From positions 4,898,001-4,962,000 of the forward strand of contig NZ_JALN02000001.1 of NCBI RefSeq assembly GCF_000559085.1: DNA of 64,000 nt, read 5' to 3'. A model generated the notes under the pieces. That model was not told where the DNA came from. It did not search any database and was given only the letters and a program-made list of their open reading frames with translations. This DNA is from Mycolicibacterium aromaticivorans JS19b1 = JCM 16368. Lineage in GTDB: Bacteria; Actinomycetota; Actinomycetes; Mycobacteriales; Mycobacteriaceae. How positions within the stretch are numbered: position 1 is the stretch's first letter; each line of letters starts with the position of its first letter. This document shows positions 24,954 to 34,734 of this stretch, in pieces. A program made the translations under genes and the position numbers.

Positions 24954-25103
24954 ATGCCCTGGCCTGAGAAGTTCTGCGGCGCAAGAGTTCCCACCGTGTG
25001 CTCGATGCGCGCCACGGGCGACGATCCCGAGGCTGGTCCGGTCTGCGACGGCTGCCGGCGCTACCTTGAGCGTCGGCGGGCCGTGCCACGTAAGCGTCGC
25101 TGA
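24954..25103 (+). CDS. 49-residue element protein with Cys cluster
   Basis: ATG 24954 (MPWPEKFCGARVPTVCSMR), with a purine-rich AGAGAGAG upstream. Four cysteines (FCG, VCS, and CDGC) and a basic tail (RRYLERRRAVPRKRR) suggest a small zinc protein. Not recognised. Confidence 0.5.
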   Translation: MPWPEKFCGARVPTVCSMRATGDDPEAGPVCDGCRRYLERRRAVPRKRR

Positions 25104-25353
25104 GCATGCCGAAATCGTCGCACGCACAACACCACGCGGGCGCCGCAAACGCCAGCCAGCAACGCAGCCAGGTGGCACTGGGGCATGACTCCTTGCGTCC
25201 CCTCCTGGTCACCCAAGGGGCCATAGCGTCTCGGCCACCGCGCGCATCCGATCACCAGACTTTGACTCTCAGCCAGCTAATTCGCCCATTGCCGCACGTT
25301 GCGGCGGTGGTATGTCCGCCCCGTTCGTTCCCGATTCATCCATAGGAGCCCCC

Positions 25354-25719
25354 ATGACGACCCGCCTCACCCCTGGCCGCCGCCTGCGCAGAGACCTTGA
25401 CAGTGCTGCACATAACCTCGGTATGGAGTGGTCCGAGACGGACCTGGCCCTGACGTTGCCGACGATCGAGGTCACCCGCGACCGGATCGAGGCGTTGCGC
25501 GGCAAGTTCGCCGACGAGGTTGACCGCGATGGCTCGCTCGCTGTGCGTGCTGTGCAACTAGCCTCCGAGCTGCGACAGCTGGAGGCGCAGCTCGGACGCC
25601 TGGTGGCGTCGCTGGGCCTCGACGAGGACGACGAACCCGGGCCGCCGAAGTCTCCCCGCCATCAGGCCGCCGCTCAGACCCGGTGGGACAAGCGCTCACA
25701 TCGACAGCAAGCTGTCTGA
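25354..25719 (+). CDS. Phage small-terminase-like or packaging-associated protein
   Basis: 121 residues from ATG 25354, chosen for the GGAG eight bases upstream; ATG 25312 would add 14 residues. A helical core (TRDRIEALRGKFADEVDRDGSLAVRAVQLASELRQLEAQLGRLVASLGL) resembles helical regions seen in small terminase-type proteins of actinophage elements, and a basic tail (RHQAAAQTRWDKRSHRQQ) could bind DNA. This is a structural impression only. The stop overlaps the next start (TGATG). Confidence 0.5.
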   Translation: MTTRLTPGRRLRRDLDSAAHNLGMEWSETDLALTLPTIEVTRDRIEALRGKFADEVDRDGSLAVRAVQLASELRQLEAQLGRLVASLGLDEDDEPGPPKSPRHQAAAQTRWDKRSHRQQAV

Positions 25720-25973
25720 TGGCCCGCCGCGTTCGGGCTCCAAGCGACGGCCCGCAGCTGCGCGCCGAGATCCTCGCTGAGCTACGGGAGACGCTCAGCA
25801 CACTCGCTGGCGTGCCGTGGGTGGATAACCACCTGGCCGCTATCGAGCGCGGCGACGAGGTGGTGCTGAAGCGTTGGGATCTGCCTGACTGGTGCCCACA
25901 GCAGTACGCCGGCCGCCCTGGCGATCCGGTGATCCTGCGCGCCGACAACACCATTGCCGAGGTGGGCGAATGA
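25719..25973 (+). CDS. Element hypothetical protein, 84 residues
   Basis: ATG 25719 (MARRVRAPSDGPQLRAEILAELR). A charged helical N-terminus is followed by VPWVDNHLAAIERGDEVVLKRWDLPDWCPQQY. No family recognised. Couples to its neighbours on both sides (TGATG and ATGA overlaps), placing it in the same operon as the CxCGVYF paralogues. Confidence 0.6.
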   Translation: MARRVRAPSDGPQLRAEILAELRETLSTLAGVPWVDNHLAAIERGDEVVLKRWDLPDWCPQQYAGRPGDPVILRADNTIAEVGE

Positions 25974-26602
25974 TCAGTGCGGAGGAGCTTGACGCTGCCC
26001 TGAAAACTGGCGATCCGATACAGACAGCCATGACCGGTTGGCGCTGGTGGGAGTTGAGCGATGGGTGGCTGCGCTCGCCCTTTCAGCACCCCCACGCGGA
26101 GCGGTTGAGCAGCGCGGCTTTGGAGCGGTCCTTTATCTGGCCGAGGCGTGAATTCCGACCGATCTGCCCGAGGAATGGCGAGCACGTTCCGCCAGTGGCG
26201 GATTGCACCTGCGGGGTCTACTTCTCGCCGCGCCCCTACGACATTTTCTGGGCGGCCGAAAAGGCTCGCGAACTGGACATGGACTACGCCGGGCAGGGAT
26301 TTCGGCCTGATAGCCCCCTGGTGGTTGGACTACTGGAGTTCAAGCCGCCCATCTACGTGTACCTCGACAGGTTCAATCAGTTTGGGTGGGAAGGCCGCGC
26401 CGCGGGGGCGACAATTAAACGGTTGTTCATCAGCGATGCCATCCTGCCGCCCGCGCACGCTCGGCCCGAAGACAAATGGCGCGCACAGTCCTTGCTGGGC
26501 CTCCTCAAGACTCGCTATCGCGTGCCCATCACCGCCGGGCGACCCGAGGGCGTCGAACTGTTCCGCGGAACGATGGGCAGCGGCAAGAGGTGGGCACCGT
26601 GA
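25970..26602 (+). CDS. CxCGVYF family protein, paralogue 1
   Basis: 210 residues from ATG 25970. After about 20 extra N-terminal residues it shows the shared blocks of the three tandem paralogues: TGWRWW, WLRSP, FRPICP, HVPPVADCTCGVYF, GLLEFKPPI, WEGRAAGATIKRLF and RYRVP. The conserved Cys in the CP block, the His and the CxC pair could bind a metal. The C-terminus is extended (ELFRGTMGSGKRWAP). I recall GWR-x-W ... H-x-P ... CxCG proteins as a widespread actinobacterial family of unknown function. Confidence 0.7.
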   Translation: MISAEELDAALKTGDPIQTAMTGWRWWELSDGWLRSPFQHPHAERLSSAALERSFIWPRREFRPICPRNGEHVPPVADCTCGVYFSPRPYDIFWAAEKARELDMDYAGQGFRPDSPLVVGLLEFKPPIYVYLDRFNQFGWEGRAAGATIKRLFISDAILPPAHARPEDKWRAQSLLGLLKTRYRVPITAGRPEGVELFRGTMGSGKRWAP

Positions 26603-27132
26603 TGACCGGGTGGCGCTACTGGTTCATGCTCGACGAGTGGCTCTACTCGCCACATCCGAGCAATCGTGGCCGCCGCTCCGAGGTTGTTCTGTGGCCCCGG
26701 CGTGATTTCCGCCCATCATGCCCAATTCACCCGAATCACGTTCCACCCGTTGACGATTGCTCCTGCGGCGTTTACTTCGCCACCGACCTCGCCGATATCC
26801 TCAGCATGGCGACGCTCATCAGCGGCGGCGTGGGCGGAATGCAGCCACGCAGTGGTGTGCGCCTGGTCGTCGGCCAGTTGACGTTCAAGCCCCCGATCAT
26901 CTTCCGGCGCAATGTGCCGCTCTACGTGGGGCGATCCGACGACGCCGTGGCGTACAAGCTGGAGGGTCGGGCGGCCGGCGCCACCATCGAGAAGCTGTGG
27001 ATCAGCGGCGGCCAGGAGTCGCATAACTGGGAGTCCGTGAGAACCAAGTCGACAGCCAAGGCTCGCTATCGCGTGCCGGTGGTTCTCGGCTTGCCGAATC
27101 TCGCGGCGGCGAGCGGGGGCGCCAGCCGATGA
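26599..27132 (+). CDS. CxCGVYF family protein, paralogue 2
   Basis: GTG 26599 (or the in-frame ATG 26602) overlaps the stop of paralogue 1. 177 residues with TGWRYW, WLYSP, WPRRDFRPSCP, HVPPVDDCSCGVYF, VVGQLTFKPPI, LEGRAAGATIEKLW and ARYRVPV. It lacks the N-terminal extension of paralogue 1 and differs in the middle loop (GGVGGMQPRSGVR). Function unknown. Confidence 0.7.
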   Translation: MMTGWRYWFMLDEWLYSPHPSNRGRRSEVVLWPRRDFRPSCPIHPNHVPPVDDCSCGVYFATDLADILSMATLISGGVGGMQPRSGVRLVVGQLTFKPPIIFRRNVPLYVGRSDDAVAYKLEGRAAGATIEKLWISGGQESHNWESVRTKSTAKARYRVPVVLGLPNLAAASGGASR

Positions 27133-27626
27133 CCAGACTCACCGGCTGGCGCTTCTGGGTGCTGAGGGATGACTGGCTGTATTCGCCGTATGCGCCGGCT
27201 CGGCAGCCCCCGCACCTTGAGACGGTCACCCTGTGGCGGGGGCGCTCCCTGCGCCCCGTCTGCCCGGCAGTCTCGCGCCACGTGCCGCCAGTGGGCGGAT
27301 GCACCTGCGGGGTCTACTTCGCGATGCATCTCCGCGACATACTCGCCACGGTTGAGCGGTGGCGAACAAGCACCGGGCCAAACTCGATCGACACGGCCCA
27401 ACACGTGGTCGGCCGGGTGAGCTTCACGCCGCCAGTGCTTTTCGAACACGACACGGGCGGCGGCGCATTCACGCTTGAGGGCCGCGCCGCCGCCGCCACG
27501 ATTGAACGGCTCTGGTTTGACGACCGAACGATCTACTCGCCCCGCCGCAACTGGGAAAGGTCGCGCATACAGAACATTCTCCAAGCGCGGTACAGGGTGC
27601 CGGTGAGCGTGGGGTTGCCACGATGA
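27129..27626 (+). CDS. CxCGVYF family protein, paralogue 3
   Basis: ATG 27129 overlaps the stop of paralogue 2 (ATGA). 165 residues with TGWRFW, WLYSPY, LRPVCP, HVPPVGGCTCGVYF, VVGRVSFTPPV, LEGRAAAATIERLW and ARYRVPVSVG. It is the most divergent copy, with WRGRSLRP where the others have WPR-x-FRP. Divergence between the copies argues for old duplication and separate roles rather than recent amplification. Confidence 0.7.
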   Translation: MTRLTGWRFWVLRDDWLYSPYAPARQPPHLETVTLWRGRSLRPVCPAVSRHVPPVGGCTCGVYFAMHLRDILATVERWRTSTGPNSIDTAQHVVGRVSFTPPVLFEHDTGGGAFTLEGRAAAATIERLWFDDRTIYSPRRNWERSRIQNILQARYRVPVSVGLPR

Positions 27627-27904
27627 GCCTCCGCAGTGATCTGCTGGCCGCCGCGGTGGCTCGGCGCGAGCGGGTGCTCGCTGAATTGGCGGACGACCCC
27701 GAGCTGCGCCACATTGCCCGCTACGAGCACGACCTGATGGTCGATAAGCTGCGCTCAGGTAAGACGTTCCGGTTGTCGCGCGACGAGTTGCCGCGCGGAC
27801 ACTCCGAGCGTGGGCGCGGCCGGCCGCTCGACGTGCTCGCCCTCGTCGGTGACGACGATCTGAGCCTATCGAGTGCCCCGATGCGGCTGGACTTCACGGG
27901 GTAG
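27623..27904 (+). CDS. Element hypothetical protein, 93 residues
   Basis: ATG 27623 overlaps the stop of paralogue 3 (ATGA). Helical N-terminus (SLRSDLLAAAVARRERVLAELADDPELRHIARYEHDLMVDKL) and a basic, Gly-containing middle (RGHSERGRGRP). Not recognised. Last gene of the rightward operon; its end overlaps the end of the convergent leftward gene by 11 bp. Confidence 0.6.
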   Translation: MSLRSDLLAAAVARRERVLAELADDPELRHIARYEHDLMVDKLRSGKTFRLSRDELPRGHSERGRGRPLDVLALVGDDDLSLSSAPMRLDFTG

Positions 27905-28091
27905 GGGGCGTCAAGTCACGCACGTCGGTCCATGCCGTGCCGCCTGGCGCGCAATCCCAGCGAACCTCAGCGTTGCCCGACGAGTCGTCGATGTGCAGGA
28001 TGATCCCGAGTTCGCCTGGCGCCATAGGGTGCCCGCGGTCCCCGGTCGGCGCATAGCGAACTCGACTGCCGGGTCGGAGCATGTCAGCCAC
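27894..28091 (-). CDS. Small SH3-like element protein
   Basis: 65 residues from GTG 28091 (MADMLRPGSRVRYAPTGD), 1 bp after the stop of the preceding leftward gene; an internal ATG 28082 is the alternative. The pattern PGSRVRY ... GELGIILHIDD ... EVRWD ... WTDVRDL looks like a small beta-barrel. No function known. Confidence 0.5.
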   Translation of the reverse strand: MADMLRPGSRVRYAPTGDRGHPMAPGELGIILHIDDSSGNAEVRWDCAPGGTAWTDVRDLTPPTP

Positions 28092-28092
28092 G

Positions 28093-28437
28093 TCACGCCG
28101 TCCCGAGCGAGTCGATTTCATCGGCCGCCGCGGTGCACGCGGCGGCCAGTCGCCGCAGGCCGGCCACGTCGAGTGCGTCGGGGTCGAACCCCTCGCTCTT
28201 GATGTGGATGTACGCGCGTCGGTCGACGACCCGGCCGTCGCTCGCTTGATCTCCAGCGATCCAAAGGCGCACAGTCGGCGTGACGACGCGGCTGGTGCCC
28301 GAGAAGCCCCGGGCGATGGAGCCGTCGCGGTCTTCGGTCCACGGGGTGCCGCTGAGGGCGCCCGCGGGCAGTGGCACGCCCTCGTAGCGGTCCTGCAGTG
28401 CATCGTCGTCTGCGTGGTGAGCGGTGATCGTCGTCAT
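28093..28437 (-). CDS. Element hypothetical protein, 114 residues (leftward)
   Basis: ATG 28437 (MTTITAHHADDDALQDRYEG) with AGGAAAGG upstream. Central beta-rich part (VVTPTVRLWIAGDQASDGRVVDRRAYIHIKSEGFDPDAL) and a helical end (LRRLAAACTAAADEIDSLG). It resembles small proteins of mycobacterial prophages but I cannot name a family. With the downstream SH3-like gene it is the only leftward operon in the element. Opposite orientation is typical of control genes, but no helix-turn-helix is obvious. Confidence 0.6.
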   Translation of the reverse strand: MTTITAHHADDDALQDRYEGVPLPAGALSGTPWTEDRDGSIARGFSGTSRVVTPTVRLWIAGDQASDGRVVDRRAYIHIKSEGFDPDALDVAGLRRLAAACTAAADEIDSLGTA

Positions 28438-28536
28438 GGTGACGCCTTTCCTAGGCGGATTGGGTGAGTGCGTGGAGCGTATGCAGCCACGGCAGTGGTG
28501 TCAATCACCATGAAGTCCGAAAAGTGTTGCGCCCCT

Positions 28537-28552
28537 TGTTGATAGGTCAACA
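28537..28552. repeat. TGTTGA/TCAACA inverted repeat near the right end
   Basis: TGTTGA-TAGG-TCAACA, 16 bp, lies between the leftward element operon and the hydrolase 3' end. It shares the TGTTG...CAACA core with the larger repeat at 28566-28585. Confidence 0.5.
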
Positions 28553-28565
28553 GGGTGAGTCGTGC

Positions 28566-28585
28566 GCTGTTGCGGCATCAACAGC
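28566..28585 (-). terminator. Hairpin just past the hydrolase stop
   Basis: GCTGTTG and CAACAGC form a perfect 7-bp stem with a 6-base loop, 10 bp beyond the stop codon of the leftward hydrolase gene. It could end that transcript or bind an element protein. No T run follows. Confidence 0.5.
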
Positions 28586-28594
28586 GTGGAAGGG

Positions 28595-29272
28595 TCACCA
28601 GCCGCGCTCGCGCCACTCCGCGAGGTGTGGCCGTTCGGCGCCCAACGTGGTGTCGTCGCCGTGCCCGGGGTAGACCACGGTGTCGTCGCCATAGACCTTG
28701 AAGACTCGATCGAACAGGTCAAACCACAGCGACTCGAAATCTTCCGGGCGTATTGTACGGCCAGGACCACCGGGGAACAGGCAGTCGCCGGTGAACAGGT
28801 GGGTGGCGGTCCGTTCGCCGGCGGGCCGCAGCGCCAGCGCCACCGAGCCGGGGGTGTGCCCGCGCAGGTGGATCACATCGAAGATGAGGTCGCCGACGCT
28901 GATCGTGTCACCGTCGGCCAGGTAGCGCCGTGGAGTCACCGGCAGCGGTTCTGCATCGAGCTGGTGGGCGGCGGTCGGAACCCCGGTCGCCTCGGCCAGC
29001 GCTTCGAGCGCTTGCCAGTGATCGAAGTGCTGGTGGCTGGTCACTATGAGGGCCAGCTTCGGCGCCTGCTCACGCACCAGGTCGACCAGCAGCTCCGCAT
29101 CGTTGGCGGCGTCGATCAATAAACTTTCCCCGGAGTGGGAACAGGTCACCACGTAGGTGTTGTTGTCCATCGGGCCCACGGACATTTTCACGATGGTGGC
29201 GCCGGGCACCGTCCTGCGAGCCGCGGTCTGCGGTTCGACGTGTCCGGTGTAGGTGTCGGCGACGACTGTCAT
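28595..29272 (-). CDS. Metallo-beta-lactamase-fold hydrolase (Rv1637c-like, glyoxalase II type)
   Basis: 225 residues from ATG 29272 ([15 protein letters not shown]). The zinc site is complete: HQHFDH (His 80, His 82, Asp 84, His 85), His 139, Asp 163 (TGDCLFPGG) and His 204 (YPGHGDD). Members hydrolyse thioesters such as S-lactoylglutathione; mycobacteria lack glutathione, so the natural substrate is probably another thiol conjugate. Divergent from uvrA, as in M. tuberculosis. Its last ~32 codons were probably supplied by the integrated element; the displaced host 3' end lies at 18067. An upstream ATG at 29335 overlaps the uvrA leader and is less likely. Confidence 0.92.
   Translation of the reverse strand: MTVVADTYTGHVEPQTAARRTVPGATIVKMSVGPMDNNTYVVTCSHSGESLLIDAANDAELLVDLVREQAPKLALIVTSHQHFDHWQALEALAEATGVPTAAHQLDAEPLPVTPRRYLADGDTISVGDLIFDVIHLRGHTPGSVALALRPAGERTATHLFTGDCLFPGGPGRTIRPEDFESLWFDLFDRVFKVYGDDTVVYPGHGDDTTLGAERPHLAEWRERGW
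28646..28690. other. Candidate attR core
   Basis: Matches 18118-18162 at 44 of 45 positions (28670 differs). It lies within the codons for [15 protein letters not shown], the conserved C-terminal zinc-ligand region of the hydrolase. See the attL entry for the boundary argument. Confidence 0.6.
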
Positions 29273-29355
29273 GGTCGCCACGTTACTTGTCGGTGGGTCG
29301 ACATAGCATGGGGAGCGGCGTCCTCTCGCCAACAAACCCGCAGGAAGGGGGGCCG

Positions 29356-32252
<2,897 letters not shown>

Positions 32253-32256
<4 letters not shown>

Positions 32257-32984
32257 CCCTGGACCGTCGGGCGGATCGTGATGTCACCGATCTCGACATC
32301 ACGCGGCTGGTCGATCGCGAACGCGATCGCCCGGGCAACGGCCTCAGGCGGCAGGCCGAAACTCTCCATCGCCGCACGGGTCTGGCGCCGCGCCTCGGGA
32401 TCCTCGATCGACGAGTCCAGTTCGGTGTTGACGTACCCCGGGGAGATCGACGTGGTGCGGATGACGCCGTCGGTGGATTCCTGACGCAACGCCTCCAGCA
32501 GGGTGCGCACGGCGTTCTTGGTTGCTGCGTACACGCCCATACCCGGCACGATCTTCAGTCCGGCGGTCGACACGACCGTGACGAAGTCGCCGTGGCCCTG
32601 CCGCCGGAACACCGGCAGCGCGGCGGCGATGCCGTTCAGGACCCCACGCAGGTTCACGTCGATCATCGCCGACCAGCCGTCGACGTCGAGATCGGCTGTC
32701 GGCCCGATCCTGCTGATGCCGGCGTTGCCGACGAACACGTCGAGTCGACCGAACTCCTGTACCGCCGCCACCACCAACCGGTCCGTATCGACCTGTTGGG
32801 TCACGTCGGTAGCAACGGTCAGCGCCGTCCCGCCGGATTCGCGGATCTCGTCGGCCAGGCCGCGCAGCCGATCCTCGCGGCGCGCGCCGAGCACAACGGC
32901 CGCACCCTGCTGCGCCAGTAGCCGCGCCGTCGCCGCACCGATCCCGCTACTGGCGCCGGTGATCGCGACGATCTTTCCGGTCAG
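32253..32984 (-). CDS. Short-chain dehydrogenase/reductase, probable CTG start
   Basis: 243-residue SDR oxidoreductase. The frame carries [20 protein letters not shown] (NAD(P)-binding T-G-x3-G-x-G at about residues 9-15), the NAG motif in VGNAGISR, and the catalytic Ser with Y-x3-K ([20 protein letters not shown]). No ATG, GTG or TTG precedes the nucleotide-binding motif: the first is GTG 32894, which would remove it. The likely start is CTG 32984, which overlaps the upstream TGA as CTGA. Substrate unknown. The last bases overlap the uvrA stop by 4 bp. Confidence 0.88.
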
Positions 32985-33226
32985 GATTGGTCCGGCTTGT
33001 GCATCGACGCGCGGATCTCATTCAGCCGCTCGGCCGCCGCCCGCTGACGGGCGTCGTACTGTTCCTCGACGGTGCGGCCCTCCGGTGTCTCGGCGTCCAA
33101 TTCGGCTGAGCCGAGCGCAGTCCCATACCGCGTCTCGATCTTCTCCTGCACCGATTCGAAGGTGGGCACCCCGGATTCGTTGTAGCCGGAGCCCAGCGGT
33201 GGTTCGGCAACGGATTCGTCGGGCAT
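32981..33226 (-). CDS. Conserved small protein (Rv1638A-like position)
   Basis: 81 residues from ATG 33226 (MPDESVAEPPLGSGYNESGVPTFESVQEKIE). Acidic and Pro-rich at the start, then helical with alternating charge (TVEEQYDARQRAAAERLNEIRASM), so largely disordered plus one long helix. No domain recognised. It lies where M. tuberculosis has Rv1638A. The stop overlaps the proposed CTG start of the SDR gene. Confidence 0.7.
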   Translation of the reverse strand: MPDESVAEPPLGSGYNESGVPTFESVQEKIETRYGTALGSAELDAETPEGRTVEEQYDARQRAAAERLNEIRASMHKPDQS

Positions 33227-33231
33227 GACGA

Positions 33232-34680
33232 TCACCGTACTCCCGGCGGCCGCCCGGCAGCAGCTATCGTGACCGGTTCCGGTCCCGGTGGCGGCACCGG
33301 AGGGCCCGGCAGGGCGACCGTCGGGATGCCGGGCGTCCCGATCTGGCCGGCCAGCCAGGGCAGTGCGTCGGCGAAGGCGCGGGCGGCGAAGGGCCAATCG
33401 TGCTTACCCGGCTGAGCCACCACCGAGCAATTGATGCCGTGGGCGGCGCCCAATCCGCACAGGGTCTTCGCCGCGCCGGTCTGGTCGTTGGGATTGGCGT
33501 TGGTGTAGCGGCCACCGAGGCCGCTCGCGCCGATCTCGACGGTGCTTGGGGTCGTTCGCTGCGCCGACGGTGCGCCTGAGATCGCGAACCACCCCGAGAC
33601 ACCCTGATAGGAGCCATGTCTGGTGATGACGGTGGCGGGGTCGAAGTTCGCGTAGGCGGCGGCGTCACCCCCGAACAGCCGCGAGATCGTCTGAGTCCTG
33701 GTGCCGGAGTTGGGGGTCAGATCGCCTGCGATGTCCTCGAAGGTGCTGAACATGTCCGGATGCATCGTGGTGAGGTCGACCGCGCAGGTGCCGCCCATCG
33801 ACCAGCCGACCAGACCCCAGTTCGCGCGGTCGGCGCTGACACCGAAGTTGGAAAGCATGAACGGGACAACGTCTTTGGTCAGGTGATCGGCAGCATTGCC
33901 GCGCGGACCGTTGACGCATTCGGTGTCGTTGTTGAACGCCCCGCCGGAGTCGACGAACACGAACACCGGGGCATCACCGTGATGTGCGGCGGCGAAGTCG
34001 TCGATCGTCTTGATCGCATTGCCTGCACGTAGCCAGTCAGCGGGGGTGTTGAACTCCCCGCCGATCATCATCACCGTCGGCAGCTTCGGTGGGGGGTTGG
34101 TGGCGTAGTACGCCGGTGGCAGGTAGACGAGTTCGTCACGATGTGCGAAATGCGATGCGTCCGAGGGGATCGTCACTTTCACGACAGTGCCCTTGGCCGG
34201 TATGGCGTGTTGCTGCACCATGGCGGTCACCGTGGCGCGGTCGGTCTGGTCCGGCAACGGGCCCGCGCTGACCTGATTCCAGGCGGTCTCCACGGTAGGG
34301 AAATAGCCCACCCACAGGTTGAGCATCAACGCCGTCGCCAGCCCGCACAGCGGTATCGCCAGCACCGACATGCCCCGACGCCACCAGCGTGTGCCGCGCC
34401 AGCCGACGACCGCGACCACCGCCGCCAAGCCGGTCGCGGCGATCCACACCCACAGCTGCTGCGGGGCCGGGTCGCCGGCCAGGCCGTCATCGGCGATGCT
34501 CCATTGGGTGAACCACGCGGCGGCGATACCGACGATCGCGGCCAGCGGCAGCCACAGCACCCGCCAGCGCCGGGTGCGCCAGCCCACAGCGAACACCAGG
34601 ACCAGGCCGGCCACGATCTGCACGGTGAGAGGCAACCATCCGTGCATCAACGAAATGTGTTGGTGAGCAGCCGCGGTCAC
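33232..34680 (-). CDS. Membrane-anchored alpha/beta hydrolase (Rv1639c-like)
   Basis: 482 residues. The N-terminal 160 residues hold four hydrophobic helices with basic loops; the remainder is a hydrolase of the mycolyltransferase/esterase type facing the cell exterior, with VDSGGAFNNDTECVNG, the nucleophile elbow GWSMGGTCA (Ser about 300) and a late His in QPGKHDWPFAA. The paired Cys in TECVNG and TLCGLG/INCSV could form disulfides outside the cell. The Pro-rich C-terminus is disordered. Start GTG 34680. Position matches Rv1639c, between the Rv1638A-like gene and lysX. Substrate unknown. Confidence 0.85.
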   Translation of the reverse strand: MTAAAHQHISLMHGWLPLTVQIVAGLVLVFAVGWRTRRWRVLWLPLAAIVGIAAAWFTQWSIADDGLAGDPAPQQLWVWIAATGLAAVVAVVGWRGTRWWRRGMSVLAIPLCGLATALMLNLWVGYFPTVETAWNQVSAGPLPDQTDRATVTAMVQQHAIPAKGTVVKVTIPSDASHFAHRDELVYLPPAYYATNPPPKLPTVMMIGGEFNTPADWLRAGNAIKTIDDFAAAHHGDAPVFVFVDSGGAFNNDTECVNGPRGNAADHLTKDVVPFMLSNFGVSADRANWGLVGWSMGGTCAVDLTTMHPDMFSTFEDIAGDLTPNSGTRTQTISRLFGGDAAAYANFDPATVITRHGSYQGVSGWFAISGAPSAQRTTPSTVEIGASGLGGRYTNANPNDQTGAAKTLCGLGAAHGINCSVVAQPGKHDWPFAARAFADALPWLAGQIGTPGIPTVALPGPPVPPPGPEPVTIAAAGRPPGVR

Positions 34681-34734
34681 GTTGTCATGGTGACGACACT
34701 TCCTGGCCGGTCGCTGTGAAGTTCCTTCGGCCGG

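Larger units (their letters stand above)
18118..28690 (+). mobile_element. 10.5-kb phiRv1-like integrated element with serine integrase and capsid gene
   Basis: Bounded by the two copies of the hydrolase 3' end. Contents in order: serine integrase, a zinc-finger-like protein, three tiny ORFs, a RepA-like ATPase, a structured non-coding gap, three small overlapping genes ending in a scaffold-like protein, a HK97-type major capsid protein, a possible small terminase, three paralogous CxCGVYF proteins, a short hypothetical, and two leftward genes. No portal, large terminase, protease, tail, lysis or recognisable repressor gene is seen. The plan recalls M. tuberculosis phiRv1 (serine integrase, RDF, primase, capsid). 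Host genes resume on both sides in normal mycobacterial order. Confidence 0.88.

Noticed and set aside
25106..25345. 79-codon plus-strand ORF in the gap after the 49-residue element protein
   Set aside because: No ribosome site, unusual composition (His/Ser/Pro-rich without structure), and it overlaps the leader of the 25354 gene. The 250-bp gap (25104-25353) holds no other feature I can support.
28093..28437. The leftward element protein considered as the phage-type repressor
   Set aside because: Orientation fits, but there is no recognisable helix-turn-helix and the sequence is beta-rich.
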